64,000 bases of DNA, taken from contig NZ_JBDOQP010000001.1 of the NCBI RefSeq assembly GCF_039839275.1, positions 620,001-684,000 on the forward strand, read 5' to 3'. The stretch is from Aerobium sp039839275 (GTDB lineage: Bacteria; Pseudomonadota; Alphaproteobacteria; Rhizobiales; Rhizobiaceae). Position 1 is the first letter of the stretch. Each line of letters starts with the position of its first letter. Below are positions 17,181 to 25,461 of the stretch, piece by piece. The notes beneath the pieces were generated by a model, which was not told the origin of the DNA, searched no databases, and was given only the letters and a program-made list of their open reading frames with translations. Position numbers and translations under genes: made by a program.

Positions 17181-17552
17181 ATGTTCGACATCGATCCCAT
17201 TATGGCCGACGTCAGCCGTGACGGGCTGAACAAAGTTCATGCAACGCGGCGGCTGAACGACACCTTCCGGCGCACCTTCGCGGGCGGCACCGTCGTCGTG
17301 ACGCCGGGCGTGAGAGCCCTCGACCCTACCAATCACCGCGCGCTGCTCAAGGCGGTGCAGACTTTTGACGCCTTTGCTACCGAGAACGATCCATACGAGG
17401 AGCGCGACTTCGGTGCGGTCGAGCACAACGGCGAACGGTACTTCTGGAAAATCGACTACTACGATCTCGGCCTGAGCAACGCCTCGCCTGACCCAAGCGA
17501 CCCGGAATTGACCATTCGCGTCATGACGATCATGCGGGCGGATGAATACTGA
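17181..17552 (+). CDS. DUF3768 domain-containing protein
   Basis: A 123-aa protein matching DUF3768 along its whole length: RRLNDTFRRTF-GGTVVVTPGV near the N-terminus, then TENDPYEERDFGAVEHNGERYFWKIDYYD, then ELTIRVMTIMRADEY at the end. The family is frequent on plasmids and integrative elements of Alphaproteobacteria and its function is unknown. It follows the PWWP-like gene by 9 bp. Confidence 0.9.
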   Translation: MFDIDPIMADVSRDGLNKVHATRRLNDTFRRTFAGGTVVVTPGVRALDPTNHRALLKAVQTFDAFATENDPYEERDFGAVEHNGERYFWKIDYYDLGLSNASPDPSDPELTIRVMTIMRADEY

Positions 17553-17607
17553 TGGAAAGCAACACGTGCCCCGCGTCGCCCCTGCTGCTCGGCTGCGGCG
17601 AGCGGGA

Positions 17608-17874
17608 TCAACCAGTCTTTCGCTTGCGTCCAGACGGCAATGACGGGGGTGGTGAATCAGGAGTCTCCACCGGGTCGAAGAGCGCTTTGACCTCAACTTC
17701 CAGCACCGCCGCCATGGCTTCCAACGTCGCAACGGTGACGTTCTCCGAGCCGCGCTCGACGCGACCGACATATGAGCGATCAATGCCGGTCTCGAGCGCC
17801 AGCCTCTCTTGGCTGAGTCCTTTGGCCACGCGCAGGCGTCGAACATTCCAGCCGATGGTTTGTCGCACATTCAT
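17608..17874 (-). CDS. XRE family transcriptional regulator
   Basis: An 88-aa Cro/CI-type DNA-binding protein. The helix-turn-helix fills residues ~6-62: IGWNVRRLRVAKGLSQERLA, TGIDRSYVGRVERGSENVT and LEAMAAVLEVEVKALF. The 20-residue tail is Pro/Ser and basic. It is divergent from the small membrane protein gene at 18161 across 286 bp, and likely represses its own promoter and perhaps that operon. The partner toxin, if it is an antitoxin, is not evident. Confidence 0.87.
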   Translation of the reverse strand: MNVRQTIGWNVRRLRVAKGLSQERLALETGIDRSYVGRVERGSENVTVATLEAMAAVLEVEVKALFDPVETPDSPPPSLPSGRKRKTG

Positions 17875-18160
17875 GCGGCTGAATAGAACAGTTCAGCGGC
17901 TTGACAATCGACGGACTTACAGTCCCCTATTCCACCACAGGTGTAGCTGTCCGACAGCGCTAACCTGTTGTAGGAGCAAGTCTCGATGGAGGAGGTATTT
18001 CTTGATCACCGCGATAGAATTCGGGCCGCGCGCTGTACGCCTGCGAGCCTCGGCAGGTGCTACGAGGCCAATTTGGCAGCACACCTGCGACGGCAACCGC
18101 CACACGCGCCGACGAGCCTGCAAGGGCCCTATGCGCCGCCCTGCTGACGTGGGGGGGTGC
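17875..18160. other. Divergent intergenic region, no gene seen
   Basis: These 286 bp lie between the XRE gene and the membrane protein gene. A frame open through here in the plus direction gives no protein-like sequence. Promoters for both flanking genes are expected. A G-rich run (18151-18157) is the ribosome site for ATG 18161. Confidence 0.4.
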
Positions 18161-18520
18161 ATGATGCGCATCGCCATTGGAATTTTGGGCTTGGCCCTCG
18201 GCATGCTGGTGCTGCTGCAATCGTGCGCGATCAGCATCGGCTCAGACGTCGTTGGCGATGCCACGACATCAGAAGCGGGCGGCGTCGGCATCATCATGGG
18301 CATACTCTACTTCATCGGCGGAGCGTTTGCGTTCGGCCTGCCGCTCGTTTCGCTGATCGTGTTTGCGCTTGCAACTCTTGCCGGGCTTACCATCGGCACC
18401 GGAGTGTTCGCGGACTTGCAAATCTGGGCGTACGTGGCGCTGGCGCTGGCGGTGCTTAGCTTCGTCGCATGGCGGAAAGGTCGGCGGAAAACGGATAACG
18501 CCGGAGCGTCGGGAGCATGA
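18161..18520 (+). CDS. Small integral membrane protein
   Basis: A 119-aa protein with at least three hydrophobic spans: residues ~2-25 (IAIGILGLALGMLVLLQSCAI), ~44-75 (IIMGILYFIGGAFAFGLPLVSLIVFA) and ~93-110 (WAYVALALAVLSFVAW). The C-terminus RKGRRKTDNAG is basic and probably cytosolic. No family is recognised. The longer in-frame reading from 17552 is not supported, since its first 200 residues are Arg- and Ser-rich noise. The stop overlaps the next start in ATGA, so the genes are coupled. Confidence 0.72.
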   Translation: MMRIAIGILGLALGMLVLLQSCAISIGSDVVGDATTSEAGGVGIIMGILYFIGGAFAFGLPLVSLIVFALATLAGLTIGTGVFADLQIWAYVALALAVLSFVAWRKGRRKTDNAGASGA

Positions 18521-19040
18521 TGGCATTCGTTCGCCGCACGCTTGTTCAGACGCTGATCATAATAACCTTCACGGCACCATATTTCATCGGCGCACATGCA
18601 CAGGACCTGACACCGGAAGACATTGAGAACATCCTGTCCAACGCAGATCGAACAGAGGAAAGCTCCGCGCTACCGCCAGAAGGTTGGACGGCGGGCCGAT
18701 GGCGGTGCAACCTCATCGAACGTCTGGCTGAGGCCAGCTACAGTGCTGGCAGCGTCACTCTGAACAATTTCCAATTCGGGGAAGCAACGGAGTTCGGCTA
18801 TCCAGTCCCACGAGCGCGGCTCGCATTCAGTGCCGTCAATCGAAGCGTTGATCCGGTACATTTCAGCTTGCAGTTCATCGGGCTGCGCGCCAGCGAGCCG
18901 GTTGTTGCCTTGTCTGCTCAACCCTCATTTGGGATGATTCCGCTCAGACGAATGACGAGGTGCGCGCGGGGGCCATGGTCACACCGGGCGAGGTATCGAC
19001 CATCGATCAATTCTGTCTTCGCATCGACGGGAATTTTTAG
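18517..19040 (+). pseudogene. Secreted hypothetical protein, frameshifted near its end
   Basis: The frame from ATG 18517 has a signal peptide (ending AHAQ, ~residue 29) and a folded-looking mature part (GWTAGRWRCNLIERLAEASY and on to LRASEPVVALSAQPSF). After base ~18930 this frame becomes Arg-rich nonsense and runs on into the next gene. In the -1 frame, 18933-19040 reads DDSAQTNDEVRAGAMV, then TPGEVSTIDQFCLRIDGNF and a stop, a natural end with a Cys that could pair with that of RWRC. One lost base fits, most simply a T in CATTTGGG (giving F-W-D-D). It may be a real mutation or a sequencing error. Confidence 0.72.
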
Positions 19041-19041
19041 G

Positions 19042-19995
19042 ATGCATGAGGTCGCTAGAATACGGCGCAGGAAGATCGCCACCGCATTGTTCGGGATGAT
19101 CTCTACGGCAGCGCTTGCTCTACCCTCGTCGGCTCAAGCCTCGGACTGTATCGAACGGCAGCAGGCCGCTTGGCAAATGCAGATCATGCGGCAGGAACTG
19201 GCCTATGCCTATCCAAGCGGCCAAGCTCCCGCTTGGTACTCGACGGCGAACCAGACGCAATCGCAGGCGGCGCTGCGCGAGTTGATGAGCGGGGATTACA
19301 CCGAAGCGATCCACGGGCACATCGACCAGCTTCACCTGCTGCCTCTGCCCAACGGGCGATATCTCACGCTGATCAGCGTGCAGGATCGGGTGTGCGGGTT
19401 TGACGGAAACCTCATTGCTGAACCTACGCGCGCCCGCGCCAGCATCACCGCAGCCGAGAATGTCCGCGCCGCACAGCAGGAGCAGAAGGCGGCACGCTTT
19501 CCCGGCAGTCCGGAATTTGAGGAGTTGTACCAGATCGGGCTCGATGCCCATCCGGCCCAACAACCCTATCCGAGCCACACCTGCGAAGCGCTTGCCCATG
19601 ATCCCGAGCTACAACTCATCCCTGAACTTGACGAGCTAGAGGTCAATGGGACTTGGCGCGGGCAGACAGTGACGTACCTGTCGAACCGTGATGACACGGC
19701 CAAGAAGTTCCTGTTTCACATATTCGGCCCCGACAAGAACGACGATTACCCGTGGATGGAAGGATTGTTCCTACGCGAGCGTGGTCTACAAACTGACGCC
19801 ATCCTCATCGTGCGTGAGAACGTCTGCGGGCTCGACGGCCGCGCCTCGTTTGCGACTGAGCAGGTTCGCCAATGGTTGAGCACGCCGCCGGACAACCAGC
19901 CCACGTTCCAGCCCGGCGACATTATCTATATGACGCCTAGCGAGCGAGAGGCGTTTCAGACGCTGATGGGTGCTCTTGGCGGAACGGCCCGCTAA
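19042..19995 (+). CDS. Secreted hypothetical protein
   Basis: A 317-aa exported protein. Its own start is ATG 19042, one base after the restored stop of the frameshifted gene, and it has a signal peptide: basic RIRRRK, then IATALFGMISTAALALPSSA and cleavage near AQAS. The mature part holds paired features: two segments with RYLTLISVQDRVCGFDG and AILIVRENVCGLDGRA, suggesting an internal duplication with a Cys in each half. No known family is recognised. In the raw sequence it is fused in frame to the upstream open frame, which would give a false 492-aa protein. Confidence 0.75.
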   Translation: MHEVARIRRRKIATALFGMISTAALALPSSAQASDCIERQQAAWQMQIMRQELAYAYPSGQAPAWYSTANQTQSQAALRELMSGDYTEAIHGHIDQLHLLPLPNGRYLTLISVQDRVCGFDGNLIAEPTRARASITAAENVRAAQQEQKAARFPGSPEFEELYQIGLDAHPAQQPYPSHTCEALAHDPELQLIPELDELEVNGTWRGQTVTYLSNRDDTAKKFLFHIFGPDKNDDYPWMEGLFLRERGLQTDAILIVRENVCGLDGRASFATEQVRQWLSTPPDNQPTFQPGDIIYMTPSEREAFQTLMGALGGTAR

Positions 19996-20188
19996 CTCCG
20001 ACAGACAGCGCTGAGGGTGAGTATTCTCACGAACGTTGCTAATGTGAACCTTAGCTAATGCCCGCTTTCGACCCCTCTGCGGTCGTTAGTGCCAGCGATC
20101 ATCACTGCTGAAACCGGAAGCCACGAGTTGCCGTGGTTGTCATTGCTTTCTCTTCAACGAGAAGCCAACCGACACTGCACATCCATTG

Positions 20189-21619
20189 TCATAGCTTCGG
20201 ACCAGGCCAGCGGTTATTTGGAAAGAGTGTTTCGACGATCGCAGATAAGGAAAGAACCCCCCTGTCATCCAGGTGACGGCCCATGATTTGCAAGCCAATC
20301 GGTCGGCCGTCATTTGTGAAGCCGATCGGAACAGAGGCCGCAGGTTGACCGGTAAAGTTTGCGAGCGCCGAGAATGGAACCCACGCTGACGGAGGAAGAG
20401 CTTGCCCCGCTATTTCCGCCGGGCCGTCTGTATCTATCGGAAAAGCCGCCGTTGCGGTTGTCGGCGTTAGCAGGAAATCAAAGTCGGCCATGAACTTGGC
20501 GGTAATATTGACAACCCGCTTCCGCTCCAAAAGTGCGGCAGTGAACTGGTCCGCGCTCCACGTGCGCTCAAGGATGCTGCCTATCCAGCCGTCCAATTCG
20601 ATCCCGCGCTCGGCGGCCATGGCCTTGAGGCCCGCGCGATCCGTCTCAAGCGCAACGAGGGTGTCGAGCAGGCCTTCCGTGTTGCCGACGGCCGGATAAG
20701 CGCAGTCGATGGTACCGACTATCCTTTCCAACTGCCGGACGGCATTTTCGAAGACCGCGCTCACTTCCGGATCGACGGGCGCAAAGCCCAGATCATGCGT
20801 ATATGCAATGCGGACATCTTTCATCGTTTCCATGCCATCCAAAGCCCAATCGCGGGCTTCCGATGGAATCGAGTGCCTGTCGTAAGGGGTGGGGCCGCTG
20901 ATAACGGATAGGGCAAGGGCGGCATCCGCCGCGTTGCGGGACAATGGACCGATGTGCTCCAGGGACTCCCAACTGGACTGGCCAGGATACCGTTCGTCGC
21001 GACACCCTGGATAAAGAGGTACACGCCCCCAGGAGGGCTTCATGCCGAAGACGCCGGATAGCGACGCGGGGATTCTTATTGAGCCGCCGCCATCACTTCC
21101 CAGGGCCAATGGAACCATTCGAGCGGCTATAGCAGCGGCCGAGCCGGCACTGGAGCCGCCCGGGGTCAGAGCCGTGTTCCATGGGTTCCGTGTCGTAGGG
21201 AAAAGGTGATTGTGGCCGACAGCGCCATAGCCAAATTCAGAAGCATTCGTTTTGCCGACAATGATCGCATCTGCCGCTCTAAGGCGTTCGACAACGATGT
21301 CATCCTGATCGGGCACAAAATCGTCATACAGACGCGACCCAAACGTCGTGCGTAGACCTCGGGTGCATATCAGGTCCTTCACAGCGACGGGAACACCTGC
21401 GAGCGGCCCCACGGGCAATCCGGCAGCAAGGCGGCGATCGACGTCCTCTGCCTGAGCCATTGCCGTTTCGTCCAAGGTGCAGAACGCATGTAGATCGCGG
21501 TCGAGCTCTCTAATACGGGACATAGTTGCCTCAGCAATCGCGCGCGCAGTCCATTGTCGCTCGATGAGCGCTTTCGATAGCTGTGTTAAGTCAAGCTCCA
21601 ACGGCGACTGAATAGGCAT
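20189..21619 (-). CDS. Amidase signature family enzyme
   Basis: A 476-aa amidase of the Ser-cisSer-Lys class. Counting from ATG 21619, the Lys is in GVPVAVKDL (81), the cis-Ser lies in GGSSAGSAAA (~157), and the nucleophile Ser is in SDGGGSIRIPAS (~180). It hydrolyses an amide or amidates a carboxylate; the late residues that would separate GatA from free-standing amidases suggest a general amidase, as no GatB/C is near. The frame extends upstream to 21667 (TTG). It lies inside the island next to an IS110-type element and may have been carried in with it. Confidence 0.87.
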   Translation of the reverse strand: MPIQSPLELDLTQLSKALIERQWTARAIAEATMSRIRELDRDLHAFCTLDETAMAQAEDVDRRLAAGLPVGPLAGVPVAVKDLICTRGLRTTFGSRLYDDFVPDQDDIVVERLRAADAIIVGKTNASEFGYGAVGHNHLFPTTRNPWNTALTPGGSSAGSAAAIAARMVPLALGSDGGGSIRIPASLSGVFGMKPSWGRVPLYPGCRDERYPGQSSWESLEHIGPLSRNAADAALALSVISGPTPYDRHSIPSEARDWALDGMETMKDVRIAYTHDLGFAPVDPEVSAVFENAVRQLERIVGTIDCAYPAVGNTEGLLDTLVALETDRAGLKAMAAERGIELDGWIGSILERTWSADQFTAALLERKRVVNITAKFMADFDFLLTPTTATAAFPIDTDGPAEIAGQALPPSAWVPFSALANFTGQPAASVPIGFTNDGRPIGLQIMGRHLDDRGVLSLSAIVETLFPNNRWPGPKL

Positions 21620-21725
21620 ATCCGATCCGATTCCAGAAATACGAGTGATTGACCTGTCAGGCTGCAATACACGGATTCTCGGGTCCGCTTATGAAGTTTC
21701 CGGCCTGAAAGCGGACTGACCGCTT

Positions 21726-21760
21726 CCCATCTGTGGACGCCCCATCTGTGGACGCCCCAT
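21726..21760. repeat. 15-bp tandem repeat at the IS110-type element end
   Basis: CCCATCTGTGGACGC occurs twice head to tail (21726-21740, 21741-21755), followed by CCCAT of a third copy. Each copy plus the next bases holds GTGGACGCCCC, the inverse of a sequence at 23087-23097. The duplication may mark the element end or its junction with target DNA. Confidence 0.7.
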
Positions 21761-21998
21761 GAGACGCAAGCGGTTTTTTGAAGGTTGGCACGTGGTCGGA
21801 TGCTGCCATCTGTCCGGCCTCTGATGCAGCACCAGAGGCTGCGGGCCCGTATGGGAGTTCGCGGATCGGATCCATATCACCCACAGCGTGCTCGAGGCAC
21901 AGTGGAAAGCCCTGGTTTTCCGACCCCGTCTCGCCGACTGTTGCGCCATACCTTCCTTCGACCGACTACGTCTCCGACGACCCCTGGTCCGCCTTGGC
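21760..21998 (-). ncRNA. Candidate bridge/seek RNA region of the IS110-type element
   Basis: This is the ~240-bp non-coding tail after the transposase stop. IS110-family recombinases use an element-encoded RNA to pair donor and target DNA, and in the IS1111 subgroup that RNA comes from the region downstream of the gene. No convincing reading frame fills it. I did not fold it or define loops, so the call rests on position and length. Confidence 0.4.
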
Positions 21999-23030
21999 TT
22001 ACGCCGCAACGGCGACCGGAGCTTTGTATTCCTCCTGCTTCAAGAGCAGCGCCCAGATGATGCGCGCCGTCTTGTTGGCCAGTGCGACCGTGACCAGCAT
22101 GCGTGGCTTTCGAGCCATCATCTGCTCAAGCCACGAACCCGCCGGCGCACCACGTTTGCTCGCCTGCAGGACGACGGCGCTGCACCCGATGATGAGAAGA
22201 CGTCGTAAGGTTCGCTCGCCCATCTTCGTGATCGACCCCAGCTTTTGCTTGCCCCCAGTCGAGAGCTGACGCGGAGCCAGACCCAGCCAGGCGGCAAAGT
22301 CTCTTCCTTTGGTGAACGATTCGGGCGGTGGAGCGAGTGCGGCAATCGCCGTGGCCGTGATCGGGCCCACGCCCGGTATCGTCATCAGTCGCTTGGCAAT
22401 CGCATCTTCTCGGGCTCGCTGCGCGATTTCTTTATCCAGTTCGCCGATCTTCCCGTTCAATACTTCAAGCAGATCGAGCATCGTTCGGAACATCGGCCTG
22501 GCTGCCTCCGGAAGCGATGATCCCATGTCACCATCAAGCAGGTCGCCCAGCACCGCCACATGTGAGGGGCCTTTGGGTGCAACCCAGCCATACTCGGTCA
22601 GATGACCCCGAATGGCGTTGATCAACTGGGTGCGCTGCCGCACCAGCAGATCGCGGGTTCGGAACACCAGCGCCGATGCCTGTTGCGCCTCGCTCTTGAT
22701 CGCGACGAACCGCATGTTCGGTCGCTGCGCAGCTTCACAGATTGCCTCGGCATCGACGGCATCGTTCTTGTTCCGCTTCACGAATGGTTTTACGTAAGCC
22801 GGAGGGATTAGCTTTACCTCGTGACCCAGTTCCGTGAGTTCGCGGGCCCAGTGGTGCGCACCGCCGCAGGCCTCTAACGCCACCAGACACCGTGGCTGTT
22901 TGGCGAAAAACTCAAGCAACTTTGTGCGGCTGATCTTCCGGCTGAAGCGAGCCTGCCCGCTGGCAGCCGCGCCATAGGCGTGAAAAACGTTCTTCGCGAT
23001 ATCAAGCCCGATTGTGGTAACTTCTGACAC
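21999..23030 (-). CDS. IS110 family transposase (DEDD recombinase)
   Basis: A 343-aa transposase with both family domains. The N-terminal RuvC-like DEDD domain shows TIGLDIAKNVFHAYG (Asp10), CLVALEACGGAHHWAREL (Glu) and KNDAVDAEAICEA (Asp). The C-terminal IS116/IS110/IS902 domain has IPGVGPITATAIAA and the serine segment RQLSTGGKQKLGSITKMG. Full length, with no stops, so it may be active. The start is close to the right element end, with only ~57 bp to the inverted repeat. Confidence 0.95.
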   Translation of the reverse strand: MSEVTTIGLDIAKNVFHAYGAAASGQARFSRKISRTKLLEFFAKQPRCLVALEACGGAHHWARELTELGHEVKLIPPAYVKPFVKRNKNDAVDAEAICEAAQRPNMRFVAIKSEAQQASALVFRTRDLLVRQRTQLINAIRGHLTEYGWVAPKGPSHVAVLGDLLDGDMGSSLPEAARPMFRTMLDLLEVLNGKIGELDKEIAQRAREDAIAKRLMTIPGVGPITATAIAALAPPPESFTKGRDFAAWLGLAPRQLSTGGKQKLGSITKMGERTLRRLLIIGCSAVVLQASKRGAPAGSWLEQMMARKPRMLVTVALANKTARIIWALLLKQEEYKAPVAVAA

Positions 23031-23126
23031 GGACGCCTCCTCAAGTGGTGTTCAACACCTCCACTTTGGCACATCGATGCCGCCGGGGGGCGTCCACCCC
23101 ATCACCCCACGCCGGCCATTTCGATT

Positions 23127-23696
23127 CTACACCTGAGCGGTCGAGGTCTGCTTCTGCGTTTCCAAGATGCGGTAGACTTGCATCCGCGAGCACCCCACCG
23201 CCTTTGCAATAGCTGTCGCGCCCATCCCCAATGCGTTCATGGCCTCGATACGTGATCGGTCAAGGCGGCGCTTGCCGCCCTTGTACACACCTTCGGTCTT
23301 CGCTCGCTCGATGCCCTCGCGCTGGCGCTCGCGAATGAACCGGCGCTCCATGGTGGCGACCATGCCAAGGACCGTGAGGATGACGTGCCCCATTTCGCCG
23401 CGCGTAGACACATGTGGGTCGAGCACGGTGACGAACGCGTCCCGCTGTTCGCACTCGTGGATGAGGTTCAGCACGTCGCGCGTGTCGCGCCCCAGCCGGT
23501 CAAGGCGGGTGACGACCAGCTCGTCGCCGGGGCGCAGAAACTCTATGATCGTCGCCAATTCGGCGCGACCATCGCGGCTCGCCCCCGATACCTTCTCAGA
23601 TCGGATAATTTCGCAGCCTTCGGCTTTCAGCTTCGCGAGCTGTAGATCGAGGTCCTGATCAATGGTGCTGACGCGGGCGTAACCAATGCGGGCCAT
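23127..23696 (-). CDS. Serine recombinase, resolvase/invertase family
   Basis: A 189-aa site-specific recombinase. The N-terminal catalytic domain begins IGYARVSTIDQDLDLQ (nucleophile Ser10), with VTRLDRLGRDTRDVL in the middle and the long E helix MVATMERRFIRERQREGI. The C-terminal ~45 residues are a helix-turn-helix (MGATAIAKAVGCSRMQVYRI). It is the size of a Tn3-type resolvase or DNA invertase. No transposase of a Tn3 element is near, so it may be a remnant or an island resolution system. A dyad lies 32 bp upstream. Confidence 0.93.
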   Translation of the reverse strand: MARIGYARVSTIDQDLDLQLAKLKAEGCEIIRSEKVSGASRDGRAELATIIEFLRPGDELVVTRLDRLGRDTRDVLNLIHECEQRDAFVTVLDPHVSTRGEMGHVILTVLGMVATMERRFIRERQREGIERAKTEGVYKGGKRRLDRSRIEAMNALGMGATAIAKAVGCSRMQVYRILETQKQTSTAQV

Positions 23697-23728
23697 GTGT
23701 CACCTCAAGCTTTAGGCCCGAGGCTACC

Positions 23729-23765
23729 CTGTCACAAATAGTCGCCGTCAAGGACGATGTGACAG
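23729..23765. promoter_or_regulatory. Candidate resolvase recognition dyad
   Basis: CTGTCAC (23729-23735) and GTGACAG (23759-23765) flank a 23-bp spacer just upstream of the serine recombinase gene. Resolvase sub-sites are commonly ~28-37-bp dyads next to their gene. The match is by position and symmetry only. Confidence 0.35.
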
Positions 23766-23861
23766 ATATTGCAATGGTGACGCTGCTCGCGCCGAGTGTC
23801 GCCTCAGGGTACACCCTGCTGCAACAGGATTGACTACCTTGGGCCGATCGATAGGTTGAGC

Positions 23862-25013
23862 CTAAGCGAGAACTTTTCCCAGCATATGGACGACGATTTT
23901 GGCCGAGAGTGTAGACCCGTACGCCTGAAGACGATCATTTTTTTCCTCGTCTGCTAAGTCGACAACCGTTTTAACAGCAAAAAAATCCACGTTTCCCTGT
24001 GCGAGATGGCAAGCTCTGGACACTCCATATACTTCCATATCTAAGCCAAGTAGCCTCTTGTGCTGATCAGCAATCATCTCCTGCAGATGGTTCGAAGCAA
24101 TTACAGCAGAGCCACTCACCAACGGCCCAATATGAGCAGTTCCGGTCTGATCCTCGCGCGCTGCTGGGATACTCTCTCTAAAAGTCTTGAATGAATCCGT
24201 TTGCTCTATTTCTTGACGCAACAATGTGCGAAGCCGCTCGTTTAGCGGCATCTGGTATTCTTCAAGTTTGAAGTTCGGCCCCGACCACTTTCCGGCTTGA
24301 TGTTCCCAGCAGTTATCGACGCACACGACGTCGCCAATCTTCGATCGAGCAGAGAATCCGGCGCAGATCCCTGACATCGCAACTACCCGTGGGGAAAACA
24401 ACTCAATCGCCCGCGCCGTAACTGCTGCGGCATCCACGATTCCCATCCGGGGAAGGAGCACGCATATGCCTCGGTAGTCGCCAACCTTCAGACGCAGACA
24501 ATCAAGTCCACCTAAAATAATCAGTGGCCCAAGGCTCGCGTCAGTGTATTGATAGCTTTGCCTTTCCATCGGCAATGCGCAAACAATTAAAAACGTGCAG
24601 ACTTCTCTACTGTCGACTCGCTGACATATGACGTCGAGTACATCCCGCCATGTTGGATTTACATCAGAGTAGTGGATTAAAACAATACCTGCTTCGCTGA
24701 ACTCTAATCGACGCGCCTCGACTACATCATCGAATGCAGAAAGCGCGATGACCTGTGAACGCACATTGTGTTCCGACTGACGAACTGCATCAACAATCTG
24801 TTCGGAAACGTCGATTGGTTCTCCGCCCCTCATAGGGGGAAGGACGAGATCAAGGACTATCAGGTCGTACTGCTTCTGGGTCAGAGCCCGAATGCCATCG
24901 GAGACACATGTGTGTCGATCGAGCTCTAACCCTTCCGAAAAACGATCAGAAAGTACTGCAGAGATATCCGACGCTTTAGTGTCGTTGTCGTCAATGATTA
25001 GGATGTTGGTCAA
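23862..25013 (-). CDS. Response-regulator receiver fused to MTA/SAH-nucleosidase-like domain
   Basis: A 383-aa two-domain protein. Residues 1-~125 are a receiver: NILIIDDND (Asp8-9 acid pocket), LIVLDLVLPP (Asp55 phosphoacceptor), QVIALSAFDD. Residues ~138-383 are a PNP/UDP phosphorylase-like domain of MTA/SAH-nucleosidase type: FLIVCALPMERQSYQY, VVAMSGICAGFSARSKIGDVV, LGLDMEVYGVSRAC and VKTVVDLADEEKND, whose Asp matches the catalytic acid. It would cleave a purine nucleoside or nucleotide-like signal when phosphorylated. The start is uncertain: TTG 25013 begins the receiver and follows a GAGAG site, while ATG 25067 has no site. It overlaps the stand-alone receiver gene. Confidence 0.83.
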   Translation of the reverse strand: MTNILIIDDNDTKASDISAVLSDRFSEGLELDRHTCVSDGIRALTQKQYDLIVLDLVLPPMRGGEPIDVSEQIVDAVRQSEHNVRSQVIALSAFDDVVEARRLEFSEAGIVLIHYSDVNPTWRDVLDVICQRVDSREVCTFLIVCALPMERQSYQYTDASLGPLIILGGLDCLRLKVGDYRGICVLLPRMGIVDAAAVTARAIELFSPRVVAMSGICAGFSARSKIGDVVCVDNCWEHQAGKWSGPNFKLEEYQMPLNERLRTLLRQEIEQTDSFKTFRESIPAAREDQTGTAHIGPLVSGSAVIASNHLQEMIADQHKRLLGLDMEVYGVSRACHLAQGNVDFFAVKTVVDLADEEKNDRLQAYGSTLSAKIVVHMLGKVLA

Positions 25014-25461
25014 AGCACTCTCGCACGATTTTCTGAAACGTCGTTCTCCATTCCGGAGCAAACTCATCGTACTGGACGATGCCATGCAACTCGATATCAA
25101 CAATTTTCGGCAATATGAAAGGAACTTGTTCTATCGGTATAAGCTGTCCATTAATCTCGATTTCTGGATACTGAGTGACAACGATTACTGGATCTCTGCG
25201 TCGCTTCTCATTGAGGTTCAATAGAATCTCTAGTCCTCCAGACGGCATCTGTCGTGGATTGCCTATTCCAAGAGTGCGATCATGGCTGGGAAGGGCCATG
25301 TCAAGTAAGACCAAGTCAAAGACGCTCGATCGCACGGCCGCCACCGCAGTCTGAACGGAGACAACCAACACCACATCGACCTCGTGCAGGATTTCCGCCA
25401 TGGCGTCCCGCAAACCCTTCTCTTTGTGGGGATCATCTTCTACGAGGAGCACACGGATCAT
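24991..25461 (-). CDS. Stand-alone response-regulator receiver protein
   Basis: A 156-aa CheY-like receiver with no output domain. MIRVLLVEDDPHKEKGL carries the acid pocket (Asp9-10), VFDLVLLDMALPS carries the phosphoacceptor Asp54, PVIVVTQYPE has the switch Thr, and FILPKIV likely has the conserved Lys. About 30 residues at the end are extra. ATG 25461 overlaps the stop of the upstream kinase-like gene in ATGA, and its own 3' end overlaps the receiver-nucleosidase gene by ~23 bp. It would pass or buffer phosphate between the kinase-like protein and the effector. Confidence 0.87.
   Translation of the reverse strand: MIRVLLVEDDPHKEKGLRDAMAEILHEVDVVLVVSVQTAVAAVRSSVFDLVLLDMALPSHDRTLGIGNPRQMPSGGLEILLNLNEKRRRDPVIVVTQYPEIEINGQLIPIEQVPFILPKIVDIELHGIVQYDEFAPEWRTTFQKIVRECFDQHPNH

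Larger units (their letters stand above)
21733..23097 (-). mobile_element. IS110 family element, IS1111-like layout
   Basis: The element is defined by the transposase gene (21999-23030) and an 11-bp subterminal inverted repeat, GTGGACGCCCC at 21733-21743 (second copy 21748-21758) and its complement at 23087-23097. The 5' non-coding side is short (~67 bp) and the 3' side is long (~240-265 bp). That layout, with subterminal inverted repeats, fits the IS1111 subgroup. The exact ends are not fixed; they should lie a few bases outside the repeats. Confidence 0.7.

Noticed and set aside
17552..18160. 5' extension of the small membrane protein to 17552
   Set aside because: The extra 203 residues are antisense to the XRE gene and then Arg/Ser-rich noise; ATG 18161 has a G-rich ribosome site.
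21657..21884. 75-codon minus-strand frame upstream of the amidase
   Set aside because: It covers the tandem repeat and IS end and has no clear similarity; probably not coding.
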